Assembly (NCBI GenBank): GCA_050260095.1
Contig: JBLNBQ010000070.1
Coordinates: 1 to 7,774 of the forward strand
Direction: 5' to 3'
Length of the DNA: 7,774 nt
Origin: JBLNBQ01 sp050260095
GTDB taxonomy: Bacteria > Bacillota > UBA5301 > DYFA01
Positions 1-5,567 of this stretch are shown here, piece after piece. Below the pieces are notes generated by a model. The model was not told the DNA's origin, did no database searches, and saw only the letters and a list, made by a program, of their open reading frames with translations. The translations under genes were made by a program, and so were the position numbers. Each line of letters begins with the position of its first letter. Position 1 is the stretch's first letter.

Positions 1-10
1 CCACCTCGGC

Positions 11-763
11 CTACTTTTCCCGGCACAGGCGGATGAGCTCGTCGTAGCCGTACTGCAGCGGGTAGTAGTAGTTGATGACCTCGCGACCCTGCGGCAGGGT
101 GTAGCCGGAGTCGAACATGCAAATGACGCTCTTCATCACCTGGGCCTTGAGGTCGTACTCGGGCACCATCTGCTCGTACTTGGTGCTGACGTCTTCGACC
201 GACTTGCCGGACCACCAGCGGGCGACTTTGAGCAGCGCGGGGACTTCTTCCTGCCGGACGCCGAACTTGCCGGCGATGGAGACGATCTTGCCGAAGCTGC
301 GGGTGACGTTGCCGCCGCCCTGACCCCACTTGACCAACTCGTCGGCGCTGTTGCCCACCGTGTCGACCTGGGTCAGCTCGTCGCCCTTAGCCACGTAGTA
401 GCTGCAGGACAGCCAGGGCATCGGGAAAGAGCCGCGGTAGTAGAGGGTCTTGCCCATGACCAGCTTCTCACCGGGGAAGATCATCGGGGTCAGGTGGGAG
501 AACGCGGCCTTCAGGGCAGCGGCCCGCCGGACCACGGGCACCTCCCCGTCCAGGGCCGAGTACACCCGGGTGTACCAGTACGGGAACTCCATGCTGACCG
601 AGGAGTAGGTGTTGTAGTACAGGTTCCGCAGTTTTTCGGCGCGAGGCGAGGGGCTCTTCTGCACCTCCCGGTCCGTCACGTCTTCCGGCGGCGTGCCGCC
701 GTACTCCTGTCCGAGCGAGATCCCTTTCTCCTTGAGGACGTCTGCCAGCGTCTTGGTCTTCAT
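11..763 (-). CDS. Arylacetate decarboxylase-type glycyl radical enzyme, N-terminal part ending at an in-frame TAG
   Basis: The 250 residues match, from memory, the N-terminus of the large subunit of 4-hydroxyphenylacetate decarboxylase (HpdB) and its relatives that decarboxylate phenylacetate or indoleacetate by glycyl radical chemistry. Visible family blocks are MEFPYWY (58-64), VPVVRRA (75-81), ALKAAFSHLTP (83-93), YRGSFPMPW (109-117), GGGNVT (149-154), SIAGKFG (162-168) and CMFDSGYTLPQGREVINY (215-232). Family members are roughly 850-900 residues. The catalytic Cys and the C-terminal radical Gly lie in the part not present here. Translation stops at TAG (13-11), inside a helix that continues in HpdB. 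The three complete codons after the stop (A-E-V) still resemble the family's KAVAG stretch. The ATG at 763 follows AGAAAGGGGGT (12-nt gap) and AGGGA (4-nt gap). Substrate (hydroxyphenylacetate, phenylacetate or indoleacetate) cannot be decided from this part. It may be a pseudogene, a sequencing error or a readthrough gene. Confidence 0.85.
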   Translation of the reverse strand: MKTKTLADVLKEKGISLGQEYGGTPPEDVTDREVQKSPSPRAEKLRNLYYNTYSSVSMEFPYWYTRVYSALDGEVPVVRRAAALKAAFSHLTPMIFPGEKLVMGKTLYYRGSFPMPWLSCSYYVAKGDELTQVDTVGNSADELVKWGQGGGNVTRSFGKIVSIAGKFGVRQEEVPALLKVARWWSGKSVEDVSTKYEQMVPEYDLKAQVMKSVICMFDSGYTLPQGREVINYYYPLQYGYDELIRLCREK

Positions 764-860
764 CAGGTCCCTATACCCCCTTTCTGAGGCCTGCCGGGCA
801 CCGCTGCGGATTCGACCACTCCGGGCTGTGACCGACCGGGCCCCTAGGGTAAAGGTAGCA

Positions 861-876
861 TGGGGGCTTGGGGGCT
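861..876. repeat. Tandem duplication of the 8-mer TGGGGGCT
   Basis: Two perfect head-to-tail copies of TGGGGGCT occupy 861-868 and 869-876, between the divergent decarboxylase and regulator genes. They lie about 100 bp upstream of the decarboxylase start. Nearby short palindromes are CCCTAGGG (842-849), GCTAGC (874-879) and GACCGGTC (898-905). No confident -35/-10 pair was found for the minus-strand gene. The block could be part of its promoter or a binding site, but the sequence alone does not show this. Confidence 0.5.
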
Positions 877-903
877 AGCGTCCGACAGAGGTCATACGAC
901 CGG

Positions 904-952
904 TCAGATTTGCGCGGAATGTCTCAGATTTCCTCACACTTTTGTCTGATTC
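904..952. promoter_or_regulatory. Three spaced direct repeats (TCAGATTT type), candidate operator
   Basis: TCAGATTT occurs at 904-911 and 924-931, and a diverged copy TCTGATTC at 945-952. Start-to-start spacings are 20 and 21 bp, about two helical turns, so all three copies face the same side of the DNA. The last copy ends just before the -35 region of the candidate promoter for the regulator operon. The arrangement fits an activator or autoregulator site for the divergent intergenic region. The adjacent LuxR-type protein is the obvious candidate ligand, but this is inferred from position only. Confidence 0.4.
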
Positions 953-956
953 GGGC

Positions 957-985
957 TCCAAAGCTACAGGAGTTAGTGATATCAT
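957..985 (+). promoter_or_regulatory. Candidate extended -10 promoter for the signalling operon
   Basis: TGATATCAT at 977-985 matches the extended -10 pattern TGnTATAAT, with five of six bases in the hexamer (TATCAT, 980-985). A weak -35 candidate, TCCAAA (957-962, three of six), lies 17 bp upstream, as is common for extended -10 promoters. Transcription would start near 992 and give a leader of about 40 nt before the GTG at 1031. It fits a housekeeping sigma factor, but no transcript data support it here. Confidence 0.4.
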
Positions 986-1013
986 GCACGATGGAGGGTG
1001 GAGGGGCCTACGC

Positions 1014-1025
1014 AGAAAGGCGGTG
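1014..1025 (+). promoter_or_regulatory. Strong ribosome binding site fixing the start of the PocR-LuxR gene
   Basis: AGAAAGGCGGTG matches the Bacillus-type anti-SD complement AGAAAGGAGGTG at eleven of twelve positions. Its core (AGGCGG, 1018-1023) is 7 nt before GTG 1031. The in-frame GTG at 998 has its GGAGG directly abutting the start codon, which is too close, and GTG 1025 overlaps the SD itself. This selects 1031 as the start. Confidence 0.65.
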
Positions 1026-1030
1026 TGCGC

Positions 1031-1738
1031 GTGTCGACACGTCTTCCGGCCCAGTGGATCGCCCGGCTGCAGCGTCTGCAAGACCTTCTCTCCCGGCACC
1101 ACGGGGTCGCGCTCATGGTCGTCGAAGCCGACGCCGGCGAGGTGACCGTTCCGTCCGGCCAGCCGGCGGAGTGCGCTTTCCTCTTGGCCCACGGCGCAGC
1201 CAACTGCGTTCGCCAGCTCGCGACCGCAATCGCCCAGGCCCGGCAGACGCGACAGGCGGTCTTTAGTCCGTGCCGGACCGGGCGGGTCTGTTTCTGCAGC
1301 CCTCTGGGGGTTGGGCTCGACGACTGCGATGCTCCCTGCGAGCTGTTCCTGGTCGGCAGCGCCCCCGCCGGCGCCAGCCGGGAAGCCATCGCCTTGGTGC
1401 AGGAGGTTTTCCGGCTGATTTCGCCCTTGGCGGCGGTGGAGACGGAGGCTCCGGAACCGCCCACCCCGCCCGCACTTTTGCCTCCGCCCGACCGCCCGGC
1501 GGCAGGGCCCCTTTCCAGGCTCACCGGCCGTGAGCTGGAGATCCTGAGTCTCATCGGCGCCGGCTGGTCGAACCGGAAGGTCGCGGCGCAGTTGTTCATC
1601 TCCGAAGGGACGGTCAAGACGCACATCACCCACCTCTTGCAGAAGCTGGGCCTCGCGAACCGGACCGAGGCCGCCTTATTCGCCATCCGGGAAGGGGTCC
1701 CGCGTCCCGGCTCGACTCCCCCTGCACCGCCCAAATGA
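1031..1738 (+). CDS. PocR sensory domain - LuxR-type HTH transcriptional regulator
   Basis: A 235-residue one-component regulator. Residues about 8-133 resemble the PocR ligand-sensor domain: an amphipathic LQRLQDLLSRHHGVALMVVEADAG start, then a Cys/His pattern (C48, H54, C59) and PCRTGRVCFCSPLGVG (80-95). A Pro-rich linker (138-159) joins a complete LuxR/GerE HTH (161-222: LTGRELEILSLIGAGWSNRK, then ISEGTVKTHI). PocR domains are predicted to bind simple hydrocarbon derivatives. Seven cysteines lie in the sensor half (48, 59, 81, 87, 89, 99, 103), which is unusually rich. There is no receiver domain, so it probably acts by direct ligand or redox sensing. It is first in a four-gene operon and divergent from the arylacetate decarboxylase, its most plausible target. 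An upstream in-frame GTG at 998 is disfavoured because it lacks a properly spaced SD. Confidence 0.8.
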   Translation: MSTRLPAQWIARLQRLQDLLSRHHGVALMVVEADAGEVTVPSGQPAECAFLLAHGAANCVRQLATAIAQARQTRQAVFSPCRTGRVCFCSPLGVGLDDCDAPCELFLVGSAPAGASREAIALVQEVFRLISPLAAVETEAPEPPTPPALLPPPDRPAAGPLSRLTGRELEILSLIGAGWSNRKVAAQLFISEGTVKTHITHLLQKLGLANRTEAALFAIREGVPRPGSTPPAPPK

Positions 1739-1764
1739 GAGCCCAGAGAGGAGACGGCGCCGTC

Positions 1765-3810
1765 GTGCGCAAGCCTTGGCCGTCCATCCAACGCCGAATA
1801 CTGACCTCCATCACCGTCGTCCTCCTGGTCCAGACCGTGGCTTTGACGAGCCTGTTCGGGTTTTTGACCTACCGGCGCATCGCGGCGAACCTCAACGAGC
1901 GGCTGGGCGACGCCCTCAATATCGCCTGGCAGGAGTACCTGGACCGTCCTCGCCAGACGCTGGCGGCCATGCGGTACCTAGTGCCGTTGACCGACGGCGG
2001 CCGGGCGCTGGCTGCCGGTGACGTGCAGCGCCTGCGCGACTTCCTCGTTCGCCTGCCCAACGTCGATTTCGCCGCCTTCCTTTCGCCGGGCGGCGAAGTG
2101 ATGGCCCACACCGCCCCCGGGCAGGCCGGGACGTACAGCCCGCTGGCGAAGTTTGCCTTCGACGCCTTCCGGCTCGGCGCGCCGCAGATGAGCTCCGAAG
2201 AACTCGACCAAGCGACGCTGCTCAGCCAAGCGCCCGGCCTGTCCGGGCGTGTCCGCTCGGCGGCGGGCGGCGACCCGGGTGCGGCCAAGGTCCTGGTCCA
2301 GCTAATCGTGCTGCCCGTGGAGTGGCAGGGCCAGACCCGGGGGGCGCTGGTCGCCGGAATCGTGCTCAACGGCACGGCGCACATCCCCCAGTCGTACACC
2401 GCGCGGATGCCCAACTCATACTTGAGCATCGCGGTGGAGGGCCTGCGCGTCTCGTCGAACATCAAGACCAAGAGCGGGGAGATCCGGGTGGGCAGCCACC
2501 AGTCTAGCGACCTGATCGACACGGTGAGCCACGGCCGCCGCTGGTACGGCACGGTCCAAGTGGGCATGGAGCGGCACTACGTGGTCTCCGACCCCATCCG
2601 CAACAGCGCCGGGCAGATCATCGGCGCGCTGAGCCTCGGCCTGCCGCCCAGCGGGTTCGCCAACTTGCAGCGGGATTGGCTGCTCGTCGTCTTGATCAGC
2701 GGCTTTTTCTCCTTCCTCTTGGCGGTGGCCATCGCCACGTTCGTGTCCCGGCGTTTCTCCCAGCCCATCGTCTGGTTGAACGGCTTGGCCCAGAGGCTCG
2801 CCCGCTTCCAGGGGGAGCGGGACTACCAGCGGGCGCTGGACGAATGTCTCCGGCGGACGCCGCCGCTCTTCAGCCGGGAGATGACCGAACTCTACCATTC
2901 CTTCGCTTTTATGGCCCACGAACTGGTCTGCCGCTATGGCGAGACGGTGCAGTATCTGCAGCAGCTCGAACGGGACCGGGAGGAGCTTCAAGGGCTCACT
3001 GCCCAGCTCCAGGAGGCCAAGGAGCTGCTCGAGCAGAAAGTGGCCGAGCGGACCCGGGAGTTGCAGGAGGCAGTGGCGGGGCTGCAAAAGGCCAGCACGC
3101 TCAAGAGTCAGTTCCTGGCCACGATGAGCCACGAACTCCGCTCTCCGCTCAATTCGGTCATCGGGTTTGCCGAGATGATCGAAGACGAGCTGGTGGGCCC
3201 CCTGACCGAGAAACAGAAGGACTATCTGCGGAACATCCTGACCTCCGCCCGCCACCTCTTGGCGCTGATCACCGACATGCTGGACCTCTCCCGCATCGAG
3301 CAGGGTCGGATGGTGCTGAACCCCCAGGAGGTGTCCCTGGCCGACGTGGCCGCGGCTGCCCAGACCATGTTCAGCCGCCAGGCCGGGGAGGCGGGGCTTG
3401 CGCTCCAGGTGGAGGTGCCCACCGACTTGCCGCTTCTCTGGGCCGACCCGATCCGCCTGAAGGAAGTGCTCTGCAACCTCATCTCCAACGCCATCAAGTT
3501 CACGCCCCAGGGCAGCGTCTGGGTGAGGGCCTGGGCGGAGGCAGGGGAAGTGGTTGCCGAGGTCGAGGACACCGGCATCGGCATCAAGCCGGAAGACCAG
3601 GAGGTCATCTTCGACGAGTTCGTGCAGGCCGAGTCGGCCTATCACCGGCGGTTCGAAGGCGCGGGTCTGGGACTTCCGCTCTCCAAGAAGCTGGTGGAGC
3701 TGCACGGTGGCCGGATCACGCTCGAAAGCGCAGTGGGCAAAGGGACCCGCGTCCGGGTGTATCTGCCATGCAGCGGTCAGCCCGCGGGAGGGATGGAGCG
3801 TGCCGGGTAG
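1765..3810 (+). CDS. Membrane-bound sensor histidine kinase with large extracytoplasmic sensor region
   Basis: A 681-residue kinase. TM1 (about 13-35) and TM2 (about 305-327) enclose a roughly 270-residue extracytoplasmic region, probably Cache-like by topology. A weak HAMP-like segment and a long coiled coil (about 393-448) follow. The HisKA domain has SHELRSPLN with phospho-acceptor His456. The ATPase domain has the N box NLISNAIKFT (from 571), G1 DTGIGI (from 602) and G2 GAGLGLPLSKK (from 632). All catalytic motifs look intact. GTG 1765 is chosen because AGGAGA (1749-1754) lies 10 nt upstream. ATG 1735 overlaps the preceding stop codon as ATGA but has no SD, and using it would add ten residues. 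The gene ends in TAG and overlaps the next gene by 11 nt, which suggests translational coupling. Its likely role is to phosphorylate the two downstream receivers. The ligand cannot be read from the sequence. Confidence 0.9.
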   Translation: MRKPWPSIQRRILTSITVVLLVQTVALTSLFGFLTYRRIAANLNERLGDALNIAWQEYLDRPRQTLAAMRYLVPLTDGGRALAAGDVQRLRDFLVRLPNVDFAAFLSPGGEVMAHTAPGQAGTYSPLAKFAFDAFRLGAPQMSSEELDQATLLSQAPGLSGRVRSAAGGDPGAAKVLVQLIVLPVEWQGQTRGALVAGIVLNGTAHIPQSYTARMPNSYLSIAVEGLRVSSNIKTKSGEIRVGSHQSSDLIDTVSHGRRWYGTVQVGMERHYVVSDPIRNSAGQIIGALSLGLPPSGFANLQRDWLLVVLISGFFSFLLAVAIATFVSRRFSQPIVWLNGLAQRLARFQGERDYQRALDECLRRTPPLFSREMTELYHSFAFMAHELVCRYGETVQYLQQLERDREELQGLTAQLQEAKELLEQKVAERTRELQEAVAGLQKASTLKSQFLATMSHELRSPLNSVIGFAEMIEDELVGPLTEKQKDYLRNILTSARHLLALITDMLDLSRIEQGRMVLNPQEVSLADVAAAAQTMFSRQAGEAGLALQVEVPTDLPLLWADPIRLKEVLCNLISNAIKFTPQGSVWVRAWAEAGEVVAEVEDTGIGIKPEDQEVIFDEFVQAESAYHRRFEGAGLGLPLSKKLVELHGGRITLESAVGKGTRVRVYLPCSGQPAGGMERAG

Positions 3811-4219
3811 AGTGCTGGTGGTGGAGGACAACGAACTCCACCTGCAGTTGGTCGGCGACCTCTTGACGCTGCACGGTTTCGAGGTCTTGCGCGCCTCGAC
3901 CGGCGCCCGGGCGTTGGTTTTGGCCGAGGAAGGCGCCCCCGACCTCATCCTCATGGACATCTCGCTCCAGGGCATGAACGGGTTCGAGGTGACCCGGATG
4001 CTCAAGCGCAACCCCAACACGGCCGGCATCCCGGTCGTCGCCCTGACGGCCTACGCCATGCAGCAAGACCAGGAGCAGGCCAAGGAGGTCGGCTGCGCCG
4101 GCTACATCCCTAAGCCCATCAACACCCGTGTCTTTCCGGACCTGGTCCGATCCTTCATGCCGAAAGGAGGCTCCGAGGGTGGACGAACGCGCCGCAAATC
4201 TGCTGATCGCCGAGGATGA
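3800..4219 (+). CDS. Stand-alone receiver domain protein (CheY/DivK-like response regulator)
   Basis: A 139-residue protein that is essentially one receiver domain (about 3-120). Acidic E9/D10, phospho-acceptor Asp53 (LILMDISLQGMNGFE), Thr83 (VALTAYA) and Lys105 (IPKPI) are all present, so phosphorylation should work. No DNA-binding or enzymatic output domain follows. The LTAYAM and KPIN wording is typical of DivK-like or hybrid-kinase receivers. GTG 3800 is chosen because GGAGGG (3787-3792) lies 7 nt upstream and the protein then starts right at the receiver fold. It overlaps the kinase by 11 nt. Its last 13 codons overlap the next gene, and the tail after residue 122 looks non-conserved. 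It probably works as a phosphorelay intermediate or acts by protein contact with partners of the kinase. Confidence 0.88.
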   Translation: MPGRVLVVEDNELHLQLVGDLLTLHGFEVLRASTGARALVLAEEGAPDLILMDISLQGMNGFEVTRMLKRNPNTAGIPVVALTAYAMQQDQEQAKEVGCAGYIPKPINTRVFPDLVRSFMPKGGSEGGRTRRKSADRRG

Positions 4220-5120
4220 CCCCCAGTCCGCGCACCTGCTGATCGAAATGCTCACCGCGGCTGGGTACCGCTGCCAGGTCGCCTCCGACGGGGACACGAC
4301 GATTAAGACCGCTTTGAGCGCCCTGCCGGATTTGGTCCTCCTGGACGTGCGGATTCCCGGCCGGAACGGGTTCGAGGTCTGTGAGGAACTGAGGGCGGCG
4401 CCCGCCACGGCCCACGTCCCCATCGTCATGGTCACCGCCTGCGCCGAGGAACAGTACCAACTACGGGCGATGGACGCCGGGGCCGACGACTTTCTGACCA
4501 AGCCGGTCAAGCGGTCGGAACTCTACGCCCGGGTCCGCTCCCTCTTGCGCCTACGCCGCTGCGCTCAGGAGCGGGAAGCTCCCGCGGCGGTGGTCGAGAG
4601 CTTCTTCCGGCTGATCAGCTTCCACGACGCGGAGCTTGCCCGCCACAGCCGCGGGGTCGCCGCGCTGGCCGCGACCGCGGCCCGTTCGGCCGGGCTGGAG
4701 GCCGAAGAGGTGATCCTTCTCGAGCGGGCGGGGCTCCTTCACGACCTGGGCAAGGTGGCCGTACCGCCTGGGCCGGAAGCGCACGCCGGACCTGCGGAAT
4801 CGCTCGAGGCCCACGCCGAGCGGGGGGCAGAGGTCCTCTCCTGCCTCGGCGGGCTCTCCCGCCTCGCTCCCCTCCTCCGGCGCCACCACGAGCGCTGGGA
4901 CCAGGGCGGCTTGGCACGGGCCGCCGGCGAGACGGCTCAGCCGCTGGCCGTGCAGCTTCTGGCCGCCGCCAACGCGTGGGAACACACCCTCCAGGCGGCC
5001 CCGTCCCTGGCGGCCGCCGCCGCCGGGTTGGAGGAGCAGGTCCAGCAAGGCTGGTGGAACCCCGCCTTGCTGGACCCGCTGCTTCAAGCGGCCCGGGAGA
5101 CCGGCCAGAGCGAGGCGTAA
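4179..5120 (+). CDS. Response regulator with C-terminal degenerate HD-GYP-like domain
   Basis: A 313-residue protein. An N-terminal receiver (7-125) has D13/D14, phospho-acceptor Asp56 (LVLLDVRIPGRNGFE), Thr86 and Lys108. The C-terminal part (about 140-290) follows the HD-GYP layout: H156 (LARHSRGV), H188-D189 (LLHDLGK), H212 in a H...GAEVL helix and H236-H237 (HHERWDQGG). It has lost signature residues. The GYP tripeptide is replaced by GGL (243-245), the metal-ligand Asp of the usual aDvyDA motif is Asn265 (AANAWEH), and the loop after HDLGK is short. Active HD-GYP proteins hydrolyse cyclic-di-GMP, so activity here is doubtful. It may be a binding or signalling domain. GTG 4179 is chosen because GAAAGGAGG (4162-4170) ends 8 nt upstream. 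The resulting 41-nt overlap with the preceding gene implies tight coupling. It is the last gene of the operon and ends in TAA. Confidence 0.85.
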   Translation: MDERAANLLIAEDDPQSAHLLIEMLTAAGYRCQVASDGDTTIKTALSALPDLVLLDVRIPGRNGFEVCEELRAAPATAHVPIVMVTACAEEQYQLRAMDAGADDFLTKPVKRSELYARVRSLLRLRRCAQEREAPAAVVESFFRLISFHDAELARHSRGVAALAATAARSAGLEAEEVILLERAGLLHDLGKVAVPPGPEAHAGPAESLEAHAERGAEVLSCLGGLSRLAPLLRRHHERWDQGGLARAAGETAQPLAVQLLAAANAWEHTLQAAPSLAAAAAGLEEQVQQGWWNPALLDPLLQAARETGQSEA

Positions 5121-5164
5121 GAGGCATCAGCGGGCGCCACTCTCAGGGGATTCCGCAACTCGTG

Positions 5165-5400
5165 GCAGTGGCCGAGGCAACCCGGTCACGGGCGTGAAGT
5201 TGCCGAGCTGCGAACCGGCATGGGCTGCGGACTTGCGCCATGGGTTTCCAGCGAGACTGACCGGAATGGAAGTGCGTGATGAGATGGCAGAGGTGATCTT
5301 GACCCGACGACAGGCTCACCGGCAAGGCGGCCTAACCGCCGGCACGTAGGTGAAGGCCAACGAAAGCCACAGGAAGCCCAAGCCGGCCCAATGATGCTTG
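5165..5400 (+). ncRNA. Structured RNA region resembling group II intron domain I; probable remnant
   Basis: No gene fits this stretch, but it folds well on paper. GGCAAC (5176-5181) pairs with GTTGCC (5199-5204) around CCCG-GTCA-CGGG. CACC (5317-5320) pairs with GGTG (5349-5352) around GGCGG-CCTAA-CCGCC (5326-5340). The wording CCGAGGCAAC...GTGAAG.TGCCGA, followed later by GGTGAAGGCCAACGAAAG, is like domain I of bacterial group II introns as I remember them. No GUGYG 5' end, no domain V and no LtrA-type reverse transcriptase are visible, so it would be a truncated remnant. The boundaries are approximate. A different, unrecognised structured RNA is the main alternative. The remaining gene-free bases (5121-5164 and 5461-5567) hold nothing I can identify. 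Confidence 0.4.
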
Positions 5401-5428
5401 CAGCCTGTCAGCTCGTCGCCGACATGCC

Positions 5429-5460
5429 GACCGCCCATCCCGGGCGGTCTTCCCTTTCCT
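5429..5460 (+). terminator. Rho-independent terminator-like hairpin
   Basis: GACCGCCC (5429-5436) pairs perfectly with GGGCGGTC (5442-5449) across a five-base loop. It is followed by the pyrimidine-rich, T-containing tail TTCCCTTTCCT (5450-5460). The tail is on the plus strand only, so it would stop transcripts arriving from the signalling operon or the intron-like RNA. The U-tract is interrupted by C, so efficiency is uncertain. Confidence 0.6.
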
Positions 5461-5567
5461 CACGCATCTTCCAGCCCACTCCCCAAGCCTACTCTCTCAC
5501 TACTATTGCCACCGCTTCAGTGTGACTCGTCTGCGGGGGCGTGTCGATCACACGGGTTGGGGGTTGG

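Noticed and set aside
998..1030. Upstream GTG start (998) for the PocR-LuxR gene
   Set aside because: GGAGG abuts the codon with no spacing, and the extra 11 residues are not domain-like. GTG 1031 has a near-consensus SD at correct spacing.
1735..1764. ATG 1735 (ATGA overlap) as start of the histidine kinase
   Set aside because: No SD precedes it, while GTG 1765 has AGGAGA 10 nt upstream. It cannot be fully excluded if translational coupling is used.
875..1791. Two overlapping minus-strand open frames opposite the PocR-LuxR gene
   Set aside because: They have no recognisable domain and are low-complexity Arg/Pro/Ala-rich. The plus strand has a clear domain architecture and a strong SD.
3554..3799. 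Extension of the single receiver gene upstream into the kinase gene
   Set aside because: The extra residues are the out-of-frame shadow of the kinase ATPase domain (Ser/Arg-rich). The receiver fold starts right at GTG 3800, which has a good SD.
2416..4029. Long minus-strand open frame (about 537 codons) opposite the histidine kinase
   Set aside because: It is an antisense shadow in G+C-rich coding DNA. Its composition (His/Gln/Pro/Gly-rich) matches no family, and the plus strand has an intact kinase with all motifs.
5160..5400. Cobalamin or other riboswitch
   Set aside because: I could not find the B12-box or other riboswitch core motifs, and the stretch lies downstream of a gene end with no plus-strand gene controlled by it.
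5536..5554. CGTGT-CGATC-ACACG small inverted repeat downstream of the Abi stop
   Set aside because: The stem is only five base pairs, and no T-run follows in the Abi direction, so it is not a convincing terminator.
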